NCBI RefSeq assembly: GCF_011301715.1
Contig: NZ_CP049870.1
Span: 2,108,001-2,172,000, forward strand
Reading direction: 5' to 3'
From: Sphingomonas sp. HDW15A
GTDB lineage: Bacteria > Pseudomonadota > Alphaproteobacteria > Sphingomonadales > Sphingomonadaceae
Length of the DNA: 64,000 nt
In this document: one piece after another, positions 47,692 to 57,580 of the stretch
Layout of the letters: every line of letters begins with the position of its first letter
How positions within the stretch are numbered: the first letter of the stretch is position 1
Position numbers and translations under genes: made by a program
Notes under the pieces: generated by a model
The model's database searches: none
What the model saw: the letters and a program-made list of their open reading frames with translations, nothing else
Told to the model about the DNA's origin: nothing

Positions 47692-48237
47692 TCACTGATA
47701 GGTGGCGGTGACGTCGAATGTTGCCGAGTAATTGCCCGGCTCCGTTCCTTGCGGGACGGTCAGCGTGCCGCCAATCCCGATTTCGAACGTCAGCCAGAGT
47801 GGATCGACCACATAGACGTAAGCGCCAAGCGAGTTGGGATTACGGTCGAGCTTCAGGTTGACCGGCACGGACGGCCCGCCCGGCGACTTCTCGAGAAATG
47901 TCGGCAAGGTCGTCGTGACATAGATGACTTGGTTAGCCGATCCGGAGCCGATGAAGCGGCCCCGCTGCGGCGCATTGGAGATGCCGGCGACATAGTCGAT
48001 GTTGCTGTAACTCGGCGAACCGGTGATCGGATCAATGGTAACCGTACCGTTGCCCGATGCCGGCACGATGACGGAGCCGAAATCGAGCTCTTCGATCGTG
48101 ATGAACGACAACGGATTTAGAATGATGACCTTTGAATCGCCGGTTTCCGTCGCCGGGCTGCCATCGGCGGCGGAGGCTGGCGCGCAGCAAATAGCCGCGG
48201 CGGCCACGGCCGCGCCGAATGCGGTACGAATGTCCAC
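47692..48237 (-). CDS. DUF4402 family exported protein
   Basis: A 181-residue protein with a signal peptide of about 25 residues. The mature part opens with a LSFITIEELDFGSVIVP block and ends in NYSATFDVTATYQ, the beta-rich DUF4402 pattern seen in fimbrial-like or surface-layer-associated proteins. GTG 48237 has GGGGAG upstream with eight-base spacing. It is divergent from the ABC ATPase gene, with 278 bases between. Confidence 0.8.
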   Translation of the reverse strand: MDIRTAFGAAVAAAAICCAPASAADGSPATETGDSKVIILNPLSFITIEELDFGSVIVPASGNGTVTIDPITGSPSYSNIDYVAGISNAPQRGRFIGSGSANQVIYVTTTLPTFLEKSPGGPSVPVNLKLDRNPNSLGAYVYVVDPLWLTFEIGIGGTLTVPQGTEPGNYSATFDVTATYQ

Positions 48238-48515
48238 TTGTCCAACTCCCCACAAAACAGGGGAAATATGCCGGTAAGGTTACAGCAAAGGTTGGACGAA
48301 GCCGCTTAGTGAGCAGTTTACCAAATCCGTTCGGGTTTTGAGGAAAAGAAGTCGTCGTTCCTCCCTCTCAAAATTAAAGACGGTCAACGATCGCTTAACC
48401 GCGACGGGAAGCCATTCCGCTTGACGGTGAACACCTCATCAATGCTTTTCAACGCGCTAAGCAATGCGAATCGCCTGCCTTCCAGCCGCGCGTCATGGTC
48501 GCTATGCCGCCTGCC

Positions 48516-49442
48516 ATGAATGATTCCGTACCCGCAATCGCCATCGATACATTGTGCAAGACATATGCCGGCGGAAAGAGGGCGCTGGACAATGTGTCAT
48601 TCGCCGTCCCGACCGGCCAGATCTTCGGCCTTCTAGGTCCCAATGGAGCCGGCAAGTCGACGTTGATCAACATCCTTGCCGGGCTGGTCGTAAAGACAAG
48701 CGGAACTGCGCGGATCTGGGGATTCGACATCGACGAGCACCCGCGCAACGCCAAGCGCTCGATTGGCATCGTCCCCCAGGAAATCCTGTTCGATCCGTTC
48801 TTCACGCCGCGCGAGGCGCTGGAACTCCAGGCGGGTTTGTACGGCGTACCAAAGGGCGAGCGGATCACCGATGAATTGCTTGCGGCGGTCCGCTTGACCG
48901 ACAAGGCAGATGCCTATGCGCGGACTCTTTCCGGAGGGATGAAGCGGCGGCTGCTGGTCGCCAAGGCGATGGTTCACTCACCGCCGATCCTCGTTCTCGA
49001 CGAACCGACCGCCGGGGTCGACATCGAGCTTCGCCAGCAATTGTGGGATTATGTGCGCCGCCTGAACCGCGATGGTGTGACGGTCGTCCTGACGACCCAC
49101 TATCTCGAGGAAGCCGAGCAACTGTGCGACCGGATCGCAATCATCAATCACGGCCGCCTGATCGCCAATGAGCCAACCCGGCAGCTGATCGCCAAGGCTC
49201 AGGACAAGGTCGTCGCCGTCGAGTTCAACCAGCCCATCACCTCGCTTCCCGACAATCCCTGTTTTGACCGTGTCGAGAAAACTGGCGAACGCACGCTCGA
49301 AATCCAGTACCGCAAGGACCGGGTCAATGCCGGTGACGTTCTCGCCGCGCTCGGTCGTGAGGGCTATGACATCGTCGACGTTTCCACCAAGGACCCTGAC
49401 CTCGAAGACGTATTCCTGACGCTGACCCGCGAGGTGGCGTGA
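48516..49442 (+). CDS. ABC transporter ATP-binding protein (ABC-2 type)
   Basis: A 308-residue ATPase: Walker A GPNGAGKST, signature LSGGMKRR, Walker B ILVLDEPTAGVD and switch VLTTHYLEEAE. This is the pattern of ABC-2-type exporters. The C-terminal 80 residues form a domain of the kind seen in drug/lipid exporters. No permease gene is adjacent: nadB follows with a four-base overlap (GTGA). ATG 48516 was chosen because the protein starts like its relatives there; ATGs at 48495 and 48504 are possible. Confidence 0.92.
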   Translation: MNDSVPAIAIDTLCKTYAGGKRALDNVSFAVPTGQIFGLLGPNGAGKSTLINILAGLVVKTSGTARIWGFDIDEHPRNAKRSIGIVPQEILFDPFFTPREALELQAGLYGVPKGERITDELLAAVRLTDKADAYARTLSGGMKRRLLVAKAMVHSPPILVLDEPTAGVDIELRQQLWDYVRRLNRDGVTVVLTTHYLEEAEQLCDRIAIINHGRLIANEPTRQLIAKAQDKVVAVEFNQPITSLPDNPCFDRVEKTGERTLEIQYRKDRVNAGDVLAALGREGYDIVDVSTKDPDLEDVFLTLTREVA

Positions 49443-51022
49443 GCGATTACGACATCATCGTCATCGGCTCGGGCGCCGCCGGGCTGACCGCGGCGCTCAA
49501 TCTCGCCCCGCACCGAAAGGTGGCCGTCCTCGCCAAGGGCGCGCTGGGCGGCGGCGCGACTGAATGGGCGCAGGGCGGGATCGCCGCGGTTCTGGAGGAG
49601 GGCGATAGTTTCGACGCCCATGTCCAGGACACCATGATCGCCGGGGCCGGGCTCAACAATCGCGAAGTCGTCGAGCATGTCGTTGCGGGGGCTCCGGCAG
49701 CCATCGCCCGTCTTGCCGAACTGGGCGTCCCATTCAACATCGACGACGACGGCGCCGGATGGCATCTCACCCGCGAAGGCGGCCACAGTCACCGCCGCAT
49801 CGTCCACGTCGCCGATGCGACGGGCTGGGCGATCCAGCACGCGCTGGAAAAGGCCGCCGTTGCTAATCCGAGCATCACCATTCTGACCGACCGCGTAGCG
49901 ATCGACTTCGCGACCGGTCGTCATGCTTCGGATTTTTCAACGAGCGGTGCGGTGCACGGTCTCTATGCCTTCAATCGCGGGACTGGCGAGGTCGAGACTC
50001 TCACCGCCCGGGCGACCGTGCTTGCCACCGGCGGAGCGGGCCGCGCCTATCTTTATTCGACCGCGCCGCGCGGAGCGACCGGCGACGGGATCGCCATGGC
50101 ATGGCGCGCAGGCTGCCGGATCTCCAACATGGAATTCATGCAGTTCCACCCGACCTGCCTGTACAACCTGGTGGTCAAGAATTTCCTGATCACCGAGGCG
50201 GTTCGCGGCGAAGGCGGCGTCCTCAAGCACCCCGAAACCGGGCATCGATTCATGCCCGATTACGACGAGCGGGCCGAGCTTGCGCCGCGCGATATCGTTG
50301 CCCGTGCGATCGACAGTGAAATCAAGCGCGACGGCCTGGATTACGTCCACCTCGATATCAGCCACAAGAACCCGGATTTCGTCCGGAGTCATTTCCCGAC
50401 GATCTACGACAAGCTCATCGCGCTTGGGATCGACATTACCAAAGAGCCGATCCCGGTGGTTCCCGCCCAGCACTACACCTGTGGCGGCGTGCTGGTGGAC
50501 ATCGACGGGCGAACCGACGCGCCGGGGCTCTACGCCGCCGGCGAGGTGAGCCAGTCCGGTCTTCACGGCGCCAACCGGTTGGCCTCCAATTCGTTACTCG
50601 AGTGTCTCGTTTACGGCGAAGCGGCGGCCCGCCACATCCTGAAGTGCTGGGACGAGCTTCCCGAGACGCCGGCAATCCGCGCATGGGACGAGAGCCGGGT
50701 GACCGACAGCGACGAAGAGGTCGTCATTCAGCAGTGCTGGGGCGAAATCCGCCGCTTCATGTGGAATTTCGTCGGCATCGTCCGCACGACCAAAAGGCTG
50801 GAGCGGGCCAAGCACCGCATCGATCTGCTTCGCCGGGAAGTTCAGGATTATTATGCGCACTTCCGCGTGACGCCCGACCTCATCGAGCTTCGCAACCTGG
50901 TGGAGGTCGCCGATCTCATCATCCGCAGCGCGCTGTCCCGCCACGAGAGCCGAGGCCTCCACTACACGCTCGATTACCCCGAGACCGGCGCAATAGCCGA
51001 CGACACGATCCTGGTCCCTTAG
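49439..51022 (+). CDS. nadB: L-aspartate oxidase
   Basis: A 527-residue flavoenzyme. GSGAAGLTAAL near the N-terminus binds FAD; HFPTIY, HYTCGGV and LHGANRLASNSLLE are typical of NadB. It oxidises aspartate to iminoaspartate, the first step of NAD synthesis, in the cytoplasm. GTG 49439 overlaps the ABC ATPase stop. No nadA or nadC is near. Confidence 0.96.
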   Translation: MSDYDIIVIGSGAAGLTAALNLAPHRKVAVLAKGALGGGATEWAQGGIAAVLEEGDSFDAHVQDTMIAGAGLNNREVVEHVVAGAPAAIARLAELGVPFNIDDDGAGWHLTREGGHSHRRIVHVADATGWAIQHALEKAAVANPSITILTDRVAIDFATGRHASDFSTSGAVHGLYAFNRGTGEVETLTARATVLATGGAGRAYLYSTAPRGATGDGIAMAWRAGCRISNMEFMQFHPTCLYNLVVKNFLITEAVRGEGGVLKHPETGHRFMPDYDERAELAPRDIVARAIDSEIKRDGLDYVHLDISHKNPDFVRSHFPTIYDKLIALGIDITKEPIPVVPAQHYTCGGVLVDIDGRTDAPGLYAAGEVSQSGLHGANRLASNSLLECLVYGEAAARHILKCWDELPETPAIRAWDESRVTDSDEEVVIQQCWGEIRRFMWNFVGIVRTTKRLERAKHRIDLLRREVQDYYAHFRVTPDLIELRNLVEVADLIIRSALSRHESRGLHYTLDYPETGAIADDTILVP

Positions 51023-51088
51023 GGCGGACAATTTGGGCGAAATCTGCTAAGGGTTTCCCCTCGACTCAGGCCTGCGGGGGTATCAGTC

Positions 51089-52861
51089 ATGTCGATCCAA
51101 GCCCGCCCGGTTGCGTACGTTCTTGCTGCCCTGACGCTTGGCAGCATGAGCCCGGCGAACGAAGCGAAATATAGCGCCGAAGTTCTCAACTATCTCGATC
51201 CCACCACGCGCTTCGCGAGCCTGTGCGGCGGCGAGAATGGAAGCGGGTCGATGCGCGCCAGGCTGATGATCGCGGCGGCCGTCGTTCAGGGCGCCGAGCA
51301 GCCGAAGATCAAGCTCTACGAAGGGCTCGGTTCGGTGCATTTTCCGATCACCACCAGCAACCCCCTCGCCCAGAAATATTTCGACCAGGGCATGGGCTTC
51401 GCATACGGTTTCAACCACGCCGCCGCGATCGCCTCTTTCCGCGAGGCGCAGAAGCTCGATCCCAGTTGCGCGCTTTGCCATTGGGGCGAAGCGATGGCCC
51501 AAGGCCCGAACATCAATGCGCCGATGGACCCCTCGACGATGACCCGAGCCGTCGCGCTTGCTGCCTATGCCAATTGGCTGGCGCGGAAAGGCACGCCGGC
51601 GGAGCAAGCGCTGACCGCGGCGATGATGAAACGCTATTCGCTGGCACCGAACGCCGACCAGGCAGCGCTCAATATCGCCTATGCCGATGCGATGCTGGCC
51701 GCCGCCGCCGGCCACCCGGACAATGACGATGTCGCCCTGCTGGCGGCGGAAGCGGCGATGGACACGCGGCCGTGGGATTACTGGACCGCCGACAAGCAAC
51801 CGCAGCCGCGGCTCGGCGAAGCGGTGCGGCTGGTCGAGACAGTCTACGCCCGCAATCCCAATCACCCGCAGGCCGCGCATCTGTACATCCACCTGATGGA
51901 AAATGGCCCCGATCCAAAGCTTGCCGAGGCTGCCGCCGACAAGCTGGCGACGCCGCTTTCCCCGACCGCAGGCCACCTCGTCCACATGCCGGCTCACATT
52001 TACTATCGGCTCGGCCGATGGAAAGATTCGATCCGGGTCAATGTCGACGCCGCGCGCGCCGACGAGAAATGGATCCGTGAAAGCGGCGACAAGGGCCTCG
52101 TCCGCTACGGCTATTATCCGCACAACGTCCACTTCATCGTCACCAGCGCGCAAATGGCCGGCGACATCCCGACCGCGATCCGCGAAGGCCGCAAGCTGTC
52201 GACGATCCTGGACCCCAAGATCAGCAGCCAGATCGCGTGGATCCAGGCCGTCAATGCCGCGCCGTATTTCGCGGCCGCCCAGGTCGGAACGCCGGCGCAA
52301 ATCCTGGCGATGGCCCCGCCTAGCAAGCTGCTCGCCTATCCGACGGCGATGCGGCATTACGCCCGGGCTGTCGCCTATGCGATGCAGCGCGACCGCGCCG
52401 GCTTCGACCGAGAGCTGGGCGTGCTTAGCGCCATCCGCCGAAGCGAAGCGTTGAAGCCGATGATCGACCAGGGCGTCCCGGCCGATGAGCTAGTAAAGTT
52501 GGCAGAGACCGTCGCTCAGGCGCGATGGGCTTTTGCGAGCGGCAATTACGGCGATTCCGTGCGGCTCTATCGGGACGCGACCGCGATCGAGGACAAGATC
52601 CCGTACATGGAGCCTCCGTACTGGTATTATCCGGTGCAACAATCACTTGGCGCAGCGCTTCTGAAACAGGGCAAAAATCGCGAGGCCGCCGAAGCTTTTA
52701 CCGCGGCGCTCGCCAAATTTCCCAATAACGGCTGGGCACTTTTCGGCCTCGCGGCCGCAGAACGGCTGCAGGGCAGGCGCCCTCAGGCAGCGGCCGCAAC
52801 GGCGGCACTCAAGCGCAACTGGCTGGGCAATCCGGCGTGGCTGAGGGTAGATCGGCTCTAG
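51089..52861 (+). CDS. Exported TPR-repeat protein
   Basis: A 590-residue protein with a weak signal sequence and several TPR-like helical repeats, most clearly HAAAIASFREAQKLDPSCAL near residue 110 and NREAAEAFTAALAKFPNNGW near residue 530. LCHWGEAMAQGPN is conserved in a family of exported TPR proteins of Sphingomonas and Caulobacter. The C-terminus ends in NPAWLRVDRL. It probably scaffolds other envelope proteins; function unknown. ATG 51089. Confidence 0.8.
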   Translation: MSIQARPVAYVLAALTLGSMSPANEAKYSAEVLNYLDPTTRFASLCGGENGSGSMRARLMIAAAVVQGAEQPKIKLYEGLGSVHFPITTSNPLAQKYFDQGMGFAYGFNHAAAIASFREAQKLDPSCALCHWGEAMAQGPNINAPMDPSTMTRAVALAAYANWLARKGTPAEQALTAAMMKRYSLAPNADQAALNIAYADAMLAAAAGHPDNDDVALLAAEAAMDTRPWDYWTADKQPQPRLGEAVRLVETVYARNPNHPQAAHLYIHLMENGPDPKLAEAAADKLATPLSPTAGHLVHMPAHIYYRLGRWKDSIRVNVDAARADEKWIRESGDKGLVRYGYYPHNVHFIVTSAQMAGDIPTAIREGRKLSTILDPKISSQIAWIQAVNAAPYFAAAQVGTPAQILAMAPPSKLLAYPTAMRHYARAVAYAMQRDRAGFDRELGVLSAIRRSEALKPMIDQGVPADELVKLAETVAQARWAFASGNYGDSVRLYRDATAIEDKIPYMEPPYWYYPVQQSLGAALLKQGKNREAAEAFTAALAKFPNNGWALFGLAAAERLQGRRPQAAAATAALKRNWLGNPAWLRVDRL

Positions 52862-53037
52862 CGAAGCTTGGCGATCTTGAGCTTGAGCGTCTTCGCCTGA
52901 GCCTGGGTCGATTCCTCGCTTCGGGTCAGGGCCTTGGCGATCGCCTTCAGGCCCATGCCCTTGGCAGCCAAAGTCTGAAGCTTGTGGATTTCATCCGAAG
53001 TCCACGGCTGCTTGTGGCGCTGGAAACGGTCCGACAT
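52858..53037 (-). CDS. Small helix-turn-helix-like protein
   Basis: A 59-residue basic protein. WTSDEIHKLQTLAAKGMGLKAIAKAL is a Myb/SANT-like or homeodomain-type helix-turn-helix, close to the N-terminal domain of GcrA or SWIRM-like small proteins. GAAGGAG precedes ATG 53037. It is convergent with the TPR gene (four-base overlap) and divergent from polA. It may bind DNA. Confidence 0.7.
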   Translation of the reverse strand: MSDRFQRHKQPWTSDEIHKLQTLAAKGMGLKAIAKALTRSEESTQAQAKTLKLKIAKLR

Positions 53038-53094
53038 CCTCTGCTCCTTCGTCAGGCTGGCATCCGCCAATCACCCTGCTAGAGCAGGGTTAGC

Positions 53095-55890
53095 ATGCCG
53101 GACGCCCAGAACCACCTCTACCTCGTCGATGGATCGAGCTACATCTTCCGCGCCTATCACCGGCTGCCGCCGCTGACCAACCGACACGGCACGCCAGCCG
53201 GTGCAGTTTATGGCTATACGGCGATGCTGTGGAAACTGGCGGCAGGGCTGGAGAAGGCCGACGGCCCGACTCACATGGCGGTGATCCTGGATGCGTCGAG
53301 CCAGACCCACCGCAACGAGATGTACGACCAGTACAAGGCGAACCGTCCGCCGCCGCCCGAAGACCTGGTTCCGCAATTTCCGCTGATCCGCGTCGCAACG
53401 CGCGCGTTCTCCATCCCCTGCATCGAGGAAGAGGGACTGGAGGCCGACGACATCATCGCGTGCTACGTCAAGGTCGCGGCCGCAGCCGGTTGGAAGGTGA
53501 CCATCGTCAGCAGCGACAAGGACCTGATGCAGCTTGTCGAGGACGGCAAGGTCGACATGCTCGACACGATGAACGACCGCCGCATCGGCGTGGCCGAAGT
53601 GGTCGAAAAATTCGGGGTCGGCCCGGAAAAGGTCGGCGACGTGCTGGCGCTGATGGGCGACAGCGTGGACAACGTGCCTGGCGTTCCGGGAATCGGCCCG
53701 AAAACGGCGAGCCAGCTGATCCAGCACTATGGCGACCTGGAAACGGTGCTCGCCAGCGTTGGCGAGATCACCAAGCCCAAGCTCAAGCAGAATTTGACCG
53801 AGCATGCGGAGGCCGCGCGCCTGAGCCGCGAACTCGTCCGGCTCGTGTGCGACGCGCCTTTGCCGGAGCCGCTCGAAAGCCTGGCGCTGAGGGGGATTCC
53901 GCCGGAGCCGCTCAAGGCCTTCCTGGAAGACCAGGGCTTCAAGTCGCTGCTCAACCGCCTGACTGGTGGCGGCGGAGCCACGGGGGTACCCGGATCGGCC
54001 GGAATTGCCGCCACGACGTCAACGGCGTCTGCGCCGCAAGGGATTGAAAAGGAAAAGATTTCCGTCGATCGGTCAGCTTATGAGACGGTCGTTGACGAAG
54101 AATCGCTCGACCGCTGGATCGCCGAAGCCCGGCACAAGGGCTATGTCGCGATCGACACCGAGACAGACTGCGTCGACTGTGTCATTGCCCGGCTGGTCGG
54201 TGTCAGCCTGGCGACCGAGCCGAACAAGGCCTGCTATGTTCCGATCGGCCATGTCGGCGCCGACCTGCTGAGCGACGCGCCGAAGCAATTGCCAGCCGAC
54301 CTCGTGCTTTCCAGGCTGAAGCCGCTGCTCGAGGACGAAAGCGTCCTCAAGATCGGCCATAATCTCAAATACGACTGGGTGATGTTCGCCAAGGCGGGAA
54401 TCGACCTCAAGCCCTACGACGACACGTTGGTGATGAGCTTCGACCTCGATGCCGGGCGGTCGGGCCACGGTCTCGACGAACTTGCCAAGACGTGGTTCGA
54501 CCATGAGTGCATCGCCTTCAAGACCGTCTGCGGCACCGGCCAGAAGCAGATCACGTTCGACAAGGTGGCGCTCAACGACGCCACCGAATATGCGGCGGAG
54601 GACGCCGACATCTGCCTTCGCCTGTGGCTGAAGCTGAAACCGCGGCTGGCCCGGGAAGGCACCAGTCAGGTGTATCAGTCCGTCGACCGGCCACTGGTCG
54701 CCGCGGTGGGCCGAATGGAGCTTGAAGGCATTAAGGTCGACCGCAATTATCTGGCCAAATTGTCCGGCACATTCTCCGAGGAGATCGGCCGGCTCGAGGG
54801 GCGGATCTACGAGACGGCGCAAGGGCCGTTCACCATCGGCAGCCCGCAGCAACTCGGCCAGGTCCTGTTCGAGAGGCTTGGCCTCAAAGGCGGGCGCAAG
54901 GGGAAGAGCGGGCAATATTCAACCGACGTCACCGAGCTCGAGCGGCTGGCCGGAGAGGGCGTTGAATGCGCAAGGCTGGTTCTGGAATGGCGCCAGCTGA
55001 CCAAGCTCAAGAGCACCTATACCGATGCGCTTCAGGCGCAGATCAACCCGAACACCAGGCGCGTTCACACCAGCTACTCGTTGTCCGGGGCGCAAACCGG
55101 GCGGCTATCGTCGACCGAGCCGAACCTGCAGAACATACCGATCCGGACGGAAATCGGCCGCCAGATCCGCGATGCCTTCATCGCCGAGGACGGACATGTG
55201 CTGATGAGCGCCGATTATAGCCAGATCGAGCTTCGCCTGGCGGCAGTGATGGCCGATGTTCCGCAACTGAAGGAGGCCTTCCGCGCCGGCGAGGACATCC
55301 ATGCGATGACCGCCGAGGAATTGTTCGGGACCGTCGACCGCGAGACTCGCGGCCGCGCCAAGACTGTCAATTTCGCGATCCTTTACGGGATCTCGTCCTG
55401 GGGACTGGCGGGGCGGCTCGGTGTTGCCCGCGAGGAAGGCAAAGCGATCATCGAGCGCTATTTCGAACGCTTCCCGGGCATTCGCACCTACATCGACGAG
55501 ACATTGGCCTTCGCCCGCGAGCATGGCTTCACCCGCACGCTGTTCGGCCGCAAGACGCACTTCCCCAACATCCGCGCGTCCAACCCGAACTTCCGGGCCG
55601 GGGCCGAGCGGGCAGCGATCAACGCGCCGATCCAGGGAACCAGCGCCGATCTGATCAAGCGCGCGATGAGCCGGATAACGGCTGCGCTGGGCGAAGCCGG
55701 GCTCAGCGATGTCCGCATGCTGCTCCAGGTACATGACGAACTTCTGTTCGAAGTACCGCAGGGCAAAGAGGAAGCGGCGGCGGCCGTCGTCCGTGCGGTG
55801 ATGAGCAAGGCCGCAGAACCGGCGATGACGCTCGATGTGCCGCTCGACGTCGAGGTAGGATGGGGCGCGAACTGGGGCGCCGCGCATTGA
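53095..55890 (+). CDS. polA: DNA polymerase I
   Basis: A 931-residue enzyme with all three domains. The 5'-3' exonuclease covers residues 1-300 (DGSSYIFRA, EADDIIA, GDSVDNVPGVPG). The 3'-5' exonuclease starts at about 335 with AIDTETD, so proofreading residues are present. The polymerase has DYSQIELR (motif A), RAKTVNFAILYG (motif B) and VHDE (motif C). The linker at 290-310 is Gly/Thr-rich. ATG 53095. Its stop overlaps the ATG of the flippase gene (TGATG). Confidence 0.97.
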   Translation: MPDAQNHLYLVDGSSYIFRAYHRLPPLTNRHGTPAGAVYGYTAMLWKLAAGLEKADGPTHMAVILDASSQTHRNEMYDQYKANRPPPPEDLVPQFPLIRVATRAFSIPCIEEEGLEADDIIACYVKVAAAAGWKVTIVSSDKDLMQLVEDGKVDMLDTMNDRRIGVAEVVEKFGVGPEKVGDVLALMGDSVDNVPGVPGIGPKTASQLIQHYGDLETVLASVGEITKPKLKQNLTEHAEAARLSRELVRLVCDAPLPEPLESLALRGIPPEPLKAFLEDQGFKSLLNRLTGGGGATGVPGSAGIAATTSTASAPQGIEKEKISVDRSAYETVVDEESLDRWIAEARHKGYVAIDTETDCVDCVIARLVGVSLATEPNKACYVPIGHVGADLLSDAPKQLPADLVLSRLKPLLEDESVLKIGHNLKYDWVMFAKAGIDLKPYDDTLVMSFDLDAGRSGHGLDELAKTWFDHECIAFKTVCGTGQKQITFDKVALNDATEYAAEDADICLRLWLKLKPRLAREGTSQVYQSVDRPLVAAVGRMELEGIKVDRNYLAKLSGTFSEEIGRLEGRIYETAQGPFTIGSPQQLGQVLFERLGLKGGRKGKSGQYSTDVTELERLAGEGVECARLVLEWRQLTKLKSTYTDALQAQINPNTRRVHTSYSLSGAQTGRLSSTEPNLQNIPIRTEIGRQIRDAFIAEDGHVLMSADYSQIELRLAAVMADVPQLKEAFRAGEDIHAMTAEELFGTVDRETRGRAKTVNFAILYGISSWGLAGRLGVAREEGKAIIERYFERFPGIRTYIDETLAFAREHGFTRTLFGRKTHFPNIRASNPNFRAGAERAAINAPIQGTSADLIKRAMSRITAALGEAGLSDVRMLLQVHDELLFEVPQGKEEAAAAVVRAVMSKAAEPAMTLDVPLDVEVGWGANWGAAH

Positions 55891-57439
55891 TGGGAGAAGG
55901 GGGCAAGTCAGGGGTACCGCAAGCGCCGTCCGCCGACTTGGCGGCACTGGCGCGTGGCGGGCGGATCAACTTCATGGGCTTCGTGCTGCGCCTGATGGCG
56001 CGGCTTCCGTTCCTGTTCATCGCCGGGCGCATGTACGGACCGGAAGCCCTCGGGCGCTTCGCTTACGCGGTTCTAATTGTCGAGTTTGCGGCGCAGCTCG
56101 CCACTCTTGGCCTGAAGCGGGGGCTGGCTCAGCAACTAGCGCTGTCGCCGCCGGAACGACATAGTGCGGTCGTGTGGGACGCGCTGGTCGTCGCGGCAAC
56201 GGGCGCGGCGCTGACGATGAGCATCCTCATCCTATTCCCGCAGGCGATGTTCCCGAACAGCGCGATCACCGGACTCGAATGGCTGCTGCCCGTTACGGTC
56301 ATCGCACTCGCCTGGTCGGACGTATCGCTGGCGGCCCTGGCCTATCGCCACGACGTCGGCGCAACGGTGCGCGCGCGGGCGATCGTCGAGCCCTGGACGA
56401 TAAGCATCGCCGCTTTTGGCTGGGCCTTCATCTCGACTCGCGACGGGCTGATCATTGCCTACGTCCTGTCGATGGTCGGCGCGGTCGTGGCCTCAATGGT
56501 GCCGTTCCTGAAAAGCTACGGCCTTCCGCGCGGATGGAGCCCGCACCCCGCCGCCCTCTGGCGCCTCGCGCGACGCAACTTGCCGGTGGCGGCCGCCGAC
56601 GCCGTCGAATGGGGCTCGCGGCGTGTCGACATCGCGATCCTCGGCCTGTTCACGACCCCGCCGTGGTCGGAATCTATTATGTCGCCCAGAACGTCGCGTC
56701 GCTGCCGTCAAAGCTGAAGACCAGCTTCGACCCGATCCTGGGCCCGGTCATTTCCCGCAACGTTGCCGCAGGCAATGACGCTGCGGTGGCCAAGCAGGTT
56801 CGCCAGGTCGGTTTTTGGGTGATTGCCGCCCAGGCGGCGGTTGCGCTGGCGCTCGGTATCCCCGGTGAGGCGGTGATGGGCCTTGTAGGGCCGGAGTTCG
56901 TCGCCGGCACGGCCGCGCTCGGCTTCCTGCTGGCGGCGGAAGTGGTTGCGGCGACGGCGGCGGTGAGCGAATCCGCGCTGATTTATTGTGCCCGCAAGCG
57001 CAACATGGCGCTCAGCTTGGCAATGATTGCGCTCCAGGCCATTCTGACGGTGGCGCTGATCGTGATGATGAAGCGAATGGGCTGGCCGCCGCTGTGGCAG
57101 GCCACAGGTCCGGCAATCGCGCTGATGCTTGCGCTTGGCTTCGCGGCGATCGCCAAGTCGAACCTGTTGGCACGGCTGCTCGGCCATCCGGTCGTCGGCT
57201 GGCGCTGGACCCTGGTCTGGGCTGCGGCGGCGGCACTGGTCGTCGGGCAGATCGTGATACGCCTGCCGGAATGGGCGGAGATCGCGTTCGGGATCCCTGC
57301 GATTCTGGCGACGTTCGGTCTCGTCATCTGGACCAAAGGGTTCGGACCCGAGGACCGCGAACTTTTCCGGATGCGCGGTGACGAAGTTCGCCAGCTATCG
57401 CTTCCCGACCCTTCGTCGAGCGCCGACGCTCCGCGTTAG
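55890..57439 (+). pseudogene. MATE-like/polysaccharide flippase (Wzx family), frameshifted
   Basis: The frame from ATG 55890 encodes 275 residues with the N-terminal half of a polysaccharide biosynthesis (Wzx/MurJ-like) flippase, then ends after LGLFTTPPW. The shifted frame continues as VVGIYYVAQNVASLPSKLKTSFDPI and further helices. One extra C in the run 56656-56659 gives a 516-residue protein with 12 or more helices. Such proteins move lipid-linked glycans across the inner membrane. The start overlaps the polA stop. Confidence 0.78.
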
Positions 57440-57455
57440 AACCGTGAATGCTCTC

Positions 57456-57478
57456 GGCGTGGGAGTGAAACCCACGCC
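57456..57478. terminator. Hairpin between convergent flippase and purH
   Basis: GGCGTGGG (57456-57463) and CCCACGCC (57471-57478) form a perfect eight-base stem with a seven-base loop just after the flippase stop. No T-run follows, so Rho-independent termination is uncertain. Confidence 0.55.
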
Positions 57479-57580
57479 GTCGGTCATGTCGCGGCAAGCC
57501 GCGCAGGCCGTCCGCATTTCGCCGACTCTATGCGCAAGCGCACGATTGCGTGCAGTCGCCCCTTGCGCTCGGCGACTCAT

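Noticed and set aside
54073..54915. Long antisense frame in polA
   Set aside because: Shadow of a clearly coding gene.
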